A stretch of 64,000 bases of DNA, taken from NCBI GenBank assembly GCA_033764965.1, contig JANRIN010000156.1:18922-82921 (forward strand). The letters run 5' to 3'. Numbering within the stretch: position 1 is the first letter of the stretch; each line of letters begins with the position of its first letter. The notes below the pieces were generated by a model that worked only from the letters and a program-made list of their open reading frames with translations, was not told the origin of the DNA and did no database searches. A program made the translations under genes and the position numbers. This stretch comes from JSC-12 sp033764965. Its GTDB lineage: Bacteria > Cyanobacteriota > Cyanobacteriia > Leptolyngbyales > Leptolyngbyaceae. Below are positions 32,901-39,947 of this stretch, piece after piece.

Positions 32901-35209
32901 TTACGATTAGCTCCAACAGCAATCCGAATCTGTTCCTGGCATCCAGTGGAGGCATTGCCCCCTTAATCAATCCCCAAGGCTTCTTGACCTTCAAGACGGC
33001 TACCAATGCCTTTGGCTCTGCGGTGATTGTGGGTCGCCTGGTGGATAACGGCGGTACTGCCAATGGTGGGGCGAATCAATCGGCACCCTTCACCTTCACC
33101 ATCAACGCGACTGGAGTGAATGATGCTCCTAGCTTCACCCGTGGAGCAAATCAGACGGTGAACGAGGATGCGGCAGCTCAAAGCATTGCGAACTGGGCAA
33201 CGAACATCAGCCCCGGACCCAACGAGGTAGGACAAGTTGTGACGTTTGGCGTGGAGAACAATAACAATGCTTTGTTCAGCGCTCAACCCACGATCGACGC
33301 GACGGGTAGACTCACCTACACTCCAGCAGCGAATGCCTTTGGGACGGCGATCGTCACGGTGTCCCTGGTGGATAACGGCGGCACCGACAATGGTGGCGTG
33401 GATACCTCTGCTCCCCAAAGCTTCACCATTACGGTGAATCCGGTGAATGATGCGCCCACGTTCATCAACCTGCCGGGTAGCCAGACCACCCAAGAGGATC
33501 AAGCCATCACCTTCAGCGGTCTGACGGGAATTCAATTCACAGATATCGATTCAGGCAACAACCCGATCGAAGTGCGATTAACCGTCCGCAACGGGACTGT
33601 GCTCTTGCCATCAACCAATGGTTTGAGCGTATCCAGCGGATCGAATGGTAGTAGCACCGTGACCTTTACGGGCACGATCGCCGACTTTACCTCTGCCTTC
33701 GCCAGCCTGGTTTACACCCCGAATCCAACCTTTAATGGCACGGATGGTCTGACCGTTGTGGTCAACGATCGTGGCAACTTTGGCAGCGGTGGAACTCGCT
33801 CCATTACTGGATCGATTCCCATCACGATTACCTCCGTCAACAACCCGCCCGAACTCCTAACCCTCGGACAATTGACCGTTGAGGAAGGGGGTAACGGCAC
33901 CATCAGCAACACCTTGCTCCGCACCACAGATGTAGACAATACTGCAACTCAGATTATCTACACCCTGCTGGATGCACCCGATACTGGCGCACTGCGCTTG
34001 TCAGTGGGAGCAGGTAGCTTTACGACGATCGCGGTCAACGGCACCTTTACCCAGAACGACATCAACACGGGTCGCTTGAACTACATCCAAAATGGCTCTG
34101 AAACGGAGACCGATAGCTTCCTGTTCCGCGTGTCGGATGGTCAAATTCCACTCCCGGATGCCACCTTTAACATCCGAGTGATTCCTGTGGATGATGCTCC
34201 GGCTCAAGCGGTCAACTTGGGAGCCAGTGTGAATGAGGGTGAACTGGTCACGATCGATGGCAGTCGCCTCCAGTACACCGACAACGATGATCCAAGCAAT
34301 GCGATCGTCTACACCATCACCAGTGCGCCCACGGGTGGCACCTTACGGTTAGGTGGCAGTGACCTAACGCTGGGTTCAACCTTCACTCAGGAACAACTCG
34401 ACATCGGCTTGCTGACGTATGAGCAAAGCGGCTCCGAAAGCACCAGCGACAACTTCAACTTCCAGGTCAGTGACGGCACCACAACCCTGCAAGGTGTGTT
34501 CAACATCGCGGTTACAGCCGTGAATGATCCACCTAGATTCATTTCTCAAGGTGCCTTGACTGTAAATGAGGGTGCATCAGCCCCAGTTTCCAGTGCCGTC
34601 TTGACAACGACTGACCCCGACACGCCAACCAACCAACTGATTTACACCGTGACGGGTGGACCGGGCTTTGGCACCTTGCTCCGCAACAACTCGACCACTA
34701 TCCTGGTTGGGCAAACCTTCACGCAAGCAGAAGTGAATTCTGGAGCCATCACCTATCGCAACAACGGTAGTGAGGTTTCCTCAGATGCCTTCTTCTTCAA
34801 CGTGACGGATGGCACCGGTACGGATGCTGGCATTTTGAACATCAACGTCGGGGCGGTGAACGATGCGCCTGTAGTCGTGAGAAACAACGGCTTAACCCTG
34901 AGTGCCGCCACCCCAACAACTCGCGTATTGAACAATAGTCAACTCTTCGCCTCCGATGTGGATAACCCCGATCCGACTCAGGTGAGATTTAGAGTGACGA
35001 CCCTACCCGACCCCGCGATCGGCGAGTTGGTAGTGGGCGGCACCCGGTTGACTCAAGGTCAGTTCTTTACTCAAGATGACGTGAATCGGAGTCGAGTCAG
35101 CTATCGCTACCTGGGGAATGGCACCAGCGACGGCTTCCAGTACACAGTAGAGGATATTGCTGGCGCGACGGGCGGCAGTCGATTCTTTAGAATCACCTTT
35201 ACCGCTTAG
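26981..35209 (+). CDS. Giant repeat surface protein (PPC, FG-GAP/VCBS and cadherin-like repeats)
   Basis: 2742 residues. Domains: a pre-peptidase C-terminal (PPC-like) domain at about 8-135; four or five FG-GAP/VCBS-type blades at about 138-390 with calcium loops such as DFNGDGISDLLW and DFNQDGNTD; a second PPC-like domain (about 393-515); then 19 repeats of about 110-130 residues (514 to the end), each opening with ND(A/P)P-V/T-L. Repeats 1-8 and 16-19 are CSPG4/cadherin-3-like (VNEG...FTQADI...GSE...DSFTF); repeats 9-15 are cadherin/VCBS-like (NEDA...DNGGTANGG). No signal peptide, RTX nonapeptides or anchor is visible. Position behind the exporter suggests type I export as an adhesin or sheath component. 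Start could also be Met7 (26999). Confidence 0.9.
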   Translation: MGFIEAMPDSIGNTLNDARSIIIGTTTKRFSDSVEFGDQDYFRFTLASASSFSLSLTGLGANADVELLDSIGNSVTVDSVLLRSSNEGTLPDAINTILNPGTYYIRVTPGAPADPNNPSGTTPTTNYNLDVRADNGIRSDIIWRYYAPNTGFTAIWQLEGTNFQTEVSVFTQPDTAWVVAGSGDFNGDGISDLLWRYYGNNPASIGQNSIWLLDSNGSATSFFLINPEPDTNWIIRGVGNFDNGFGKPDIFWQNSATGQIRAWFLDDAYNVTAAPVLGIEAVDFNAIQAVGDFNQDGNTDLVGRQAEVYEISFSTGGFNFAPPQQIVPEPNLNKLIQGSGDFNGDGFSDLLWRDYSTGANEVWLLEGTSLASVAPIFPVGDGLWQAISPYTRRTPVSRPDLAGTPNNFIIGLLNGSGVYRDEITAADPDDYYQFTLGSRTRLDLALNGLGTNALQANLDVQIISSTGTIVAQSTNGGSVPESLTNLNLNQGTYFIRVLAGEAGAASLYDLELTVNNLPVLVSSGPITVNEGFSQTISSNALLVTDDNDLPPRVIYTLVAPPTLGNGSLLSNGQALLANSTFSQADINSGRLVYQNNGNETTQDSFVFAVSDGRGGTIPNTTLTIVVTPANDPPVLRSLNPLAVTEGLVATISSNTLLVTDVEQSAAQIVYTLSSLPTAGSLSRLEGSLIGPITLGSTFTQADINANRIGFSQNGAETTTDSFTFVATDGAGGFLNPQTQTLAINVTPVNDPPVLLTNVPLTVSQAGPGFITSTLLRATDAELLTPAQQDQIRYTVTNLPTSGTLFFNSVAQSSPFVFSQADLNAGNALAYAQGGNPNNSDRFTFRISDGTATVPTTGDFTYEIFIQRVAGPPVLATLNPRITLDEGATAPIDTATLQVTDPDSAAFLITYTLGATPASGSLLRLGTALTTGQTFTQQDIDSNRIQYQHNGNEQPLTDSFTFTFKDEAGAGPTGTQTLSITINSVNDAPTLLTTNPQLTVTEGFAIGISQTLLNATDPDNLAQGITYSVVDSPTGGTIQRSGTQVSSFTQADINAGQIQYLQNGSESTSDSFSFNIVDSLGASGGTGTVNISVIPFNDAPGIAVRNPLTVNEGETATIDGTFLEITDIDGPGPITYTIGSLPSNGVLRRGNVTLSTGGTFTQADVSNGQLFYINNGSETATGDRFTFTASDGATTGAGAPGLVPLTTFTITVTPTNDSPGISLNTGLTLSEGGLSTISSNALRATDPDNIASQLTYSVLSGPSSGTLLSAGVAITSFTQAQLNGNAISYRQNGSEVTLDEFIFEVADGVGGASGTQTFNISITSVNDAPTLVANTGIPVDEGGTATLSDAVLLAADPDGPSESVIFTLGAAPGRGSLLRNGLTLTNGQTFTQADISGSLVSYIDSGRDPVTNDRFTFTASDGSTGVLPLRTFSITVSPINDAPVITAPTVAVAAEDTTFTFTGTNGLVVADIDGGPSYNVQLAVLSGGTLNLGSTSGLTGLSGNNSSAISFTAPLGNVNSAIRNLRYRGTQDFNGAELLVISINDGNSGGLVEQTVTINVTPVNDGPTLTASTASLSLLEDQTPAPTFNFTVNDVDAGDSPLSVVLRATNGGISVSDTGTLSFDPAGANGSSVVIFTGTLLDVQTALSSVAYQSNPNYFGSDRITVSVNDQGANGAPGPTPSVVSRTINVNVTSVNDQPTFTVTGNSVINVNEDAPQQVVPFASSIFSGAINETQGLSFSIAPSSPADAALLPNLFTATPTINSTSGNLTFTPRANANGTVTLQAFLVDNGGTANGGQNTSAPFQFVLEVNQVNDRPSFNRGTVPNVTEDSGAITINNWATNISVGPTSVAANESTQVPSFIFETSNPSLFVAGPEVVNLAGNTAALTFTPAPDANGVATVTVRLQDDGGTANGGADTTAPQTFTINVLSRNDAPTFTQLATDVGVLEDDVQQSVQIADSIVVGPFNELTQTATFTISSNSNPNLFLASSGGIAPLINPQGFLTFKTATNAFGSAVIVGRLVDNGGTANGGANQSAPFTFTINATGVNDAPSFTRGANQTVNEDAAAQSIANWATNISPGPNEVGQVVTFGVENNNNALFSAQPTIDATGRLTYTPAANAFGTAIVTVSLVDNGGTDNGGVDTSAPQSFTITVNPVNDAPTFINLPGSQTTQEDQAITFSGLTGIQFTDIDSGNNPIEVRLTVRNGTVLLPSTNGLSVSSGSNGSSTVTFTGTIADFTSAFASLVYTPNPTFNGTDGLTVVVNDRGNFGSGGTRSITGSIPITITSVNNPPELLTLGQLTVEEGGNGTISNTLLRTTDVDNTATQIIYTLLDAPDTGALRLSVGAGSFTTIAVNGTFTQNDINTGRLNYIQNGSETETDSFLFRVSDGQIPLPDATFNIRVIPVDDAPAQAVNLGASVNEGELVTIDGSRLQYTDNDDPSNAIVYTITSAPTGGTLRLGGSDLTLGSTFTQEQLDIGLLTYEQSGSESTSDNFNFQVSDGTTTLQGVFNIAVTAVNDPPRFISQGALTVNEGASAPVSSAVLTTTDPDTPTNQLIYTVTGGPGFGTLLRNNSTTILVGQTFTQAEVNSGAITYRNNGSEVSSDAFFFNVTDGTGTDAGILNINVGAVNDAPVVVRNNGLTLSAATPTTRVLNNSQLFASDVDNPDPTQVRFRVTTLPDPAIGELVVGGTRLTQGQFFTQDDVNRSRVSYRYLGNGTSDGFQYTVEDIAGATGGSRFFRITFTA

Positions 35210-35263
35210 ATGGTTTAGCGTCGATCGCCTTGCTGCGGCGGGCGGTTGCATCCCTAACACAAC

Positions 35264-35298
35264 ACAGGAGTTGGCAATCCGCCGCTCCTGTTTTTTTT
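35264..35298 (+). terminator. Rho-independent terminator of the giant gene
   Basis: ACAGGAG at 35264-35270 pairs with CTCCTGT at 35285-35291, directly followed by a run of eight T. It is the end of the secretion operon transcript. Confidence 0.88.
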
Positions 35299-35397
35299 GC
35301 ATAAAACTCTCCCGTAAAGCTGACAAGTAACTGTGGCGGAGCCAATTCTGCGATCGCGGGTGCGGTAACGCCCCTTAACCTATGGGAAAGTGACATC

Positions 35398-35838
35398 ATG
35401 CAAGACCAAGCTCGTCTTTTGCTGCCCACTCAGCGATCAGTATTGCAGCAAAGTCTGGAAAAGGATTTGAGACCTGAATATCGCCGCCGGATCGAGATCA
35501 TGTTGCTGGCAGACGAGGGCTATTCGCAAACCAAAATTTGCGATCAATTGGGATGCTCCCATGAGACGGCTCGTTACTGGATCGCAATGGCACAAACTGG
35601 AGGCGCAATGAACTGGAGTGAACGCCCAATGGGACGACCCAAGATCATCAATGAGGCGTATCGCCATCGGTTACAGGAGTTAGTTCGCCACAGCCCCCGC
35701 GAATTTGGTTATCCGTTCAAGCGCTGGTCGGCTCACTGGCTGGCGAAACATCTGGAAAATGAACTCGGCATCAAAATCAGCACCCGATACATTAACTACT
35801 TGCTAAAAGGGATGGGACTTTCAACTCGCAACGGCTAG
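35398..35838 (+). CDS. Standalone helix-turn-helix protein, IS630 transposase-like
   Basis: 146 residues. It has a homeodomain-like HTH (DEGYSQTKICDQLGCSHETARYWI, about 38-62) and a winged HTH (FGYPFKRWSAHWLAKHLENELGIKISTRYINYLLKGMGLS, about 100-142), the two DNA-binding units found at the N-terminus of IS630 transposases. The DDE catalytic domain is absent: a stop follows directly and the DNA beyond does not continue it in any frame I can see. No terminal inverted repeats flank it. It may be a domesticated regulator, a type seen widely in cyanobacteria, or a truncated transposase. Neighbour downstream is a coiled-coil protein. Confidence 0.82.
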   Translation: MQDQARLLLPTQRSVLQQSLEKDLRPEYRRRIEIMLLADEGYSQTKICDQLGCSHETARYWIAMAQTGGAMNWSERPMGRPKIINEAYRHRLQELVRHSPREFGYPFKRWSAHWLAKHLENELGIKISTRYINYLLKGMGLSTRNG

Positions 35839-35924
35839 GAATCGTGCCTGGGTCAAAATTTTTATATCGCCCTCAGCGGCACTTCTGCCCAAAAGTAGTA
35901 GAGTATGGTCTGAAGTCGAGTTTG

Positions 35925-36242
35925 ATGCCCATGAATACAGAAGAACTAACCCAAGTTGTGACGGCTCACCAATCTGCCATTTCTCGGCATGACATCGAAA
36001 TTGCAGAAACTCGACAGACCCTGCATCGTGCTGGCGAAAGGCTGGACAGCATGACTGAAAGACTTAATGCGCTAGGCGACAGGCTCGACACCATTGGAGA
36101 GAGGCTGGACAGAGTCACCGAGCAGCAGGAAGCCAATGCCCGACAAGGAGCGCTGAATCATGAGAGTATTCAGATCTTAGCTGCCAGTATGCAAGAACTC
36201 AGAAACATCGTGGCGGATCATCTGCGAGGACGATCGAACTAA
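35925..36242 (+). CDS. Small coiled-coil protein, hypothetical
   Basis: 105 residues from the ATG at 35925; ATG 35931 is equally possible, and the longer frame from a GTG at 35844 lacks homology-like character. Regular heptads fill the centre: AGERLDSMTERLNALGDRLDTIGERLDRVTEQQEANARQ, in which the unit (A/G)xRLDxxxERL repeats four times. It closely resembles in style the protein at 10813-11157. Soluble, no signal peptide. It ends 13 bases from the convergent kinase gene. Function unknown. Confidence 0.75.
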   Translation: MPMNTEELTQVVTAHQSAISRHDIEIAETRQTLHRAGERLDSMTERLNALGDRLDTIGERLDRVTEQQEANARQGALNHESIQILAASMQELRNIVADHLRGRSN

Positions 36243-36255
36243 GTTCAAAGGGGCA

Positions 36256-38340
36256 TCACGGTGATGATACCTCATCTGCTACCGCAAGGTCGATCGCATA
36301 ATTCACATCTTTCCCGTCTGACACAACGACAATTTCGTAATAGCCAGAAGCAGTGAGTTTACCAGACCATTGGGTTTCGCGCGAGTCGGACAATAATGCA
36401 GGCAACTCGCTGGTGGGTGGATAGAGTGAGAGCAGAAAGGATTGAGCCTGGAGTTGCAGTTGCAGTGTTTGATTCGCGCTCAGGTTGGCGATGTAGGCTT
36501 TACCTTCCCCTGGTTTAAGCGTTCCACTGAGGCGATCGCTAAAGTTACCGGGTGGAAATTGCACTCGCTCCAGAGTTTTGCCAGATTGCAACAGTTTGAG
36601 TTGATCCGCTGCAACTGCTTGCCAAACTTGCCCAATCTCGCGATCAAGTAAGTTTTCGCCTCTAGATTGTTCTGGAAACCGATGGAAAAAGGCGGCATCG
36701 GTGAGATCATTTAATGCCCGACTACTCAAATTAATTTGACTGGCAGCGGTCTGACGTTCCTGCACATCGGCTGAGGTGAATTGCCCCAACCGCGATCGCG
36801 AGTCTGAACTCAGAAATTCCAACCGCTTCAGATAATCCAGAGCCAGCTCATCCCACTCTTTTCTCAAGTCTGCATCTTCGTTTCCCGTTCCCAACTTTTG
36901 CCCATTCAGTTCTGGGTGCTTGGCATAAAACGCCTCATTCACCAATCGCACCAAAAACGCATTCTCAATGCCAAGCTGTTGCTGGCGCGATTCAACTTGT
37001 TGCTTGCGCTCCTGTTCCGCCTTGGAAAAATCGGACTGCTGAGGTTGAGTTGGCTTGGGATTTGGTTTCGGCTTAGAAGGCTTGGTAATTTCTGGCAACT
37101 GCGATTTCAACGCTGGACCAATCCACTTCACCCCAGCCCACCAACCGCCTACAATTAACCCAGCCAGGAGCAAGGTGGTGGCGATCGTCCGTCCAACTCC
37201 TTTTCGTCTTACCTGGACAGGTTTGGGAGCAAGGGGGATAGGTTGGGGTAAACCTTTGGGAGAAACCGCTATCGTCGCAGGGTCAGGAGCAAAGACAGGA
37301 ATCGGTGAACCGGCTGGAGTTCCTGCCTGTCCATTGGCTGAACCATTGGCTGAACCATTTCCAGGCTGACGATCGGGAACGGCTGCTGCCTGGTAGCCTG
37401 CTGCATTCAACGCTTGCATCACCGCCTGAGCCGACTGGTAGCGCTTGGTGGGGTACGGCTCCAGCATCTTCGCCAAAATTGACACCAGTGCAGGACGTAA
37501 AGCCACTTCTCGCTGCCACTGATACCGGTCTAAGGCACCATTGCGGCTAAATAGCTCCCCTGGCTCTTTGCCTGTCACCAGTACCAGAACCGTCACCGCC
37601 AGCGCATACAAGTCGCTGTGGGGATAGACTTCGCCCAGTTCCAACTGTTCGGCGGGCGCGTAACCAACTTTGCCCAAACGAGTCACTGTAGCAGGCTGGG
37701 CAGTTGGGCTAGTCACTGACATGACTCTTGCTGCCACCTGTTTCACACCACCAAAATCGATTAGCACGGGCAATCCATCGGACGATCGCTGAATCAAATT
37801 GTCCGGCGAAATGTCGCGGTGAATGACTCCAGCCGCATGGATGTAGTCCAACACCGGCAAGAGTTGCAGCAGCAGTTGCACGACTTCCGCTTCAGCAAAG
37901 CGATCGCCCCCCTGCGATCGTTGCTGCAACAGCCCATCGTAGGGTTGCCCTTCGACGTAATCCTGCACTAAAAAAATGCGTTCTCGTCCCTGCCACTCCG
38001 CCCGAAACATCTCACGAAAGCTGGGAATTTGGGGATGCTGAAGCTGATACAAAATTCCGGCTTCCCGCGCAAACAGTTCTTCTGCTTTTTGGAGGGCTGG
38101 CTCCCCTTCCACCTGGGGCGCAAATTCCTTCAGCACGCAGGCTTCATTAAAGCGATTGGTATCTTCTGCCAGGTACGTTCGCCCAAAACCACCCTGCCCC
38201 AATTGCGACAAAACTCGATACCGCAAAGACAGCAGTTGTCCTGCGATCTCGGCTCCACCCACAGCCAGCACTTCACCACACAAGCGGCAAAACCGACTGT
38301 CGGAAGAGTTGAGGTGTCCCTGGCTGCAATAGAGCGTCAT
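36256..38340 (-). CDS. Zinc-ribbon Ser/Thr protein kinase with extracytoplasmic C-terminal part
   Basis: 694 residues. An N-terminal zinc-ribbon-like segment has Cys5, His9, Cys18 and Cys21. The kinase domain (about 40-310) has the glycine loop LGQGGFGRTYLAE, ATP-anchoring Lys in CVLKEF, HRDISPDN and IDFGG. The catalytic loop carries Ser in place of the usual Lys (HRDxK), a variant common in cyanobacterial kinases. After a Pro-rich linker one membrane helix (TIATTLLLAGLIVGGWWAGV, about 385-405) is followed by Lys/Pro/Gln-rich linker, a helical region and a C-terminal beta sandwich resembling PPC domains (FSDRLSGTLKPGEGKAYIANL). The outside part probably senses the envelope. Substrates unknown. 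Confidence 0.92.
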   Translation of the reverse strand: MTLYCSQGHLNSSDSRFCRLCGEVLAVGGAEIAGQLLSLRYRVLSQLGQGGFGRTYLAEDTNRFNEACVLKEFAPQVEGEPALQKAEELFAREAGILYQLQHPQIPSFREMFRAEWQGRERIFLVQDYVEGQPYDGLLQQRSQGGDRFAEAEVVQLLLQLLPVLDYIHAAGVIHRDISPDNLIQRSSDGLPVLIDFGGVKQVAARVMSVTSPTAQPATVTRLGKVGYAPAEQLELGEVYPHSDLYALAVTVLVLVTGKEPGELFSRNGALDRYQWQREVALRPALVSILAKMLEPYPTKRYQSAQAVMQALNAAGYQAAAVPDRQPGNGSANGSANGQAGTPAGSPIPVFAPDPATIAVSPKGLPQPIPLAPKPVQVRRKGVGRTIATTLLLAGLIVGGWWAGVKWIGPALKSQLPEITKPSKPKPNPKPTQPQQSDFSKAEQERKQQVESRQQQLGIENAFLVRLVNEAFYAKHPELNGQKLGTGNEDADLRKEWDELALDYLKRLEFLSSDSRSRLGQFTSADVQERQTAASQINLSSRALNDLTDAAFFHRFPEQSRGENLLDREIGQVWQAVAADQLKLLQSGKTLERVQFPPGNFSDRLSGTLKPGEGKAYIANLSANQTLQLQLQAQSFLLSLYPPTSELPALLSDSRETQWSGKLTASGYYEIVVVSDGKDVNYAIDLAVADEVSSP

Positions 38341-38405
38341 ACAAAAGGTGGAAGGTGAGATCCCTGTTTACAGGTGGGCATGACTGCCGATCATAACAAA
38401 CTGAC

Positions 38406-39425
38406 TTACAAGGAATTAGGGGGTTCAGGGGAGGCAGGATCGTCGATCGCAGCAGCATCCAGCCAACCTTCTTCAACGGCAGCGATCGATTCTGCGGCTG
38501 ATGATGTCTGACCTGCTTCCGGTTTGTCCGACTCCAGAGCAATGTCCTCTTCCGTTTTAACCTCTTCTGTCTTCACGTCTGCGATGGTCAAATCCGGTTT
38601 TTCCCCTGGCAATTCTGCGGCTTCATCGGTTGTTGGTAAATCCGCTGTTGCCTCTACGCCTGAAAGACTCGCCTCTTCTGCCTCCCCTCCCCAAACATCC
38701 TCCAGTTCGTCAGAGTTCAACGGAGCGGTCACGGCAGATTCGTCTGGAGCACGAGTTGCTTCCTCCGCGATCGTTGAGCTTGCAGGACGAGTTAGCACAG
38801 ACGATGGAACACTGGCAGGTTGGAGCGGTGGTTCTGCAACAATGGGCGGCAAAATTTGATCAACGGGCAAGCCTAAAGCCGTGAAGCGCTGGGGAATCTG
38901 GTCAACGGCGAAGGGCAGAGTTGCCGCAAAGGTGGCTTCGCTGGTAAACAACACACTCAGAACAGCGACAGGCACCTGGGTAAAAAGGTTGGCACCCAAG
39001 AAGGCAATCGCGGCAATCAACAGACCTCCAAATCGCCCAACCGCAGCAAAAGGAGTGATGGGAGCCGCGATCGGGGCAATGAAGTAAAGCTTTTGCAGAG
39101 CAAGCGCCAGAACTAAAGCAACAGCGATCGCTAAAAACTGGTTGCGCTGAACCGTAAACAAAGTCAATAACTTGCGCTGCTCCTCGGTCAACCGTTGGGG
39201 CTTCAGGGCAACTCCCAGCAAGCTGAAAATGTTAAAGGGACGCTGCCACTGCATCCAGACAATGGGCGCAATCCCTACAACACCGACCAAGAACAGTTCC
39301 AGCCATATCGGCAAAACTGGATCGCCAACCGACAAACCTAACAGGCAAAGCTCTAGCCAAATGGGAAGAGTGGCAAGCCCTGCTAAATGAATCCAGAGAT
39401 AGGGGTCAGACCAGAAAGAGCGCAT
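38406..39425 (-). CDS. Low-complexity-tail membrane protein
   Basis: 339 residues. Four to five hydrophobic helices fill residues 10-175 (SDPYLWIHLAGLATLPIWLELCLLGL, LFLVGVVGIAPIVW, FLAIAVALVLALALQ, FGGLLIAAIAFLGANL, VPVAVLSVLFTSEA). The C-terminal 140 residues are acidic and low in complexity, rich in Glu, Ala, Pro, Ser and Thr with no structure expected. This matches the cyanobacterial group named low-complexity tail membrane proteins, of unknown role. It lies 65 bases upstream of the kinase gene on the same strand, so the two may be transcribed together. Start ATG 39425. Confidence 0.85.
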   Translation of the reverse strand: MRSFWSDPYLWIHLAGLATLPIWLELCLLGLSVGDPVLPIWLELFLVGVVGIAPIVWMQWQRPFNIFSLLGVALKPQRLTEEQRKLLTLFTVQRNQFLAIAVALVLALALQKLYFIAPIAAPITPFAAVGRFGGLLIAAIAFLGANLFTQVPVAVLSVLFTSEATFAATLPFAVDQIPQRFTALGLPVDQILPPIVAEPPLQPASVPSSVLTRPASSTIAEEATRAPDESAVTAPLNSDELEDVWGGEAEEASLSGVEATADLPTTDEAAELPGEKPDLTIADVKTEEVKTEEDIALESDKPEAGQTSSAAESIAAVEEGWLDAAAIDDPASPEPPNSL

Positions 39426-39520
39426 AGCTTACAGTGTCGAATGGACGCGGTAAAATCCATGCCCAAGTATAGAACCTGGCTGCCCCATTCTCTTGATTTC
39501 GTTCTAATCCTTAGCAGTCT

Positions 39521-39754
39521 TTAGCTGGCAGCGCTTCCAACCAGTTCCCGCGCTTCAACTTGCTGTCGTTGGCGCTTTAGCTCTTTCAACTGGTGCAATA
39601 GCAGGTCAGCTTCTTCCTGGAGATGCAGATACTTTTCTTTCTGGTCTGCATTCATCGCCTGTATGAGCCGCTGCTGACGGGCTGTTTCTAAAGTATGGTC
39701 TGCTGAGGCATCAGCAGAGGAATTGAGGGTTTCAAAACGTTCGCTTATCAACAT
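39521..39754 (-). CDS. Small helical protein, hypothetical
   Basis: 77 residues: a polar N-terminus followed by one long amphipathic helix (TARQQRLIQAMNADQKEKYLHLQEEADLLLHQLKELKRQRQQVEARE). It is likely a coiled-coil dimer. It is divergent from thrC, with 193 bases between the two starts, and 95 bases upstream of the membrane-protein gene on the same strand. No family recognised. Confidence 0.65.
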   Translation of the reverse strand: MLISERFETLNSSADASADHTLETARQQRLIQAMNADQKEKYLHLQEEADLLLHQLKELKRQRQQVEARELVGSAAS

Positions 39755-39947
39755 TGCAACGATTAGTAATTTGTACTCACTAACACCACTCGATCATCTT
39801 AACCCGAACTTTACAAAAAGATAGCATCTGATGAGGGAGGTTTTGTAACTGGTTGAACGTTTTAGTCAACACCAGACCTCAGAACAACGATGGAATCAGG
39901 GTAAACTAATAGCTCAGGTTCACCTTATCGCGATCGCATACCATACA

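Noticed and set aside
28005..35000. Many minus-strand open frames across the giant gene
   Set aside because: They are antisense shadows produced by the repetitive, GC-balanced codons of the 2742-residue frame; none has a plausible domain.
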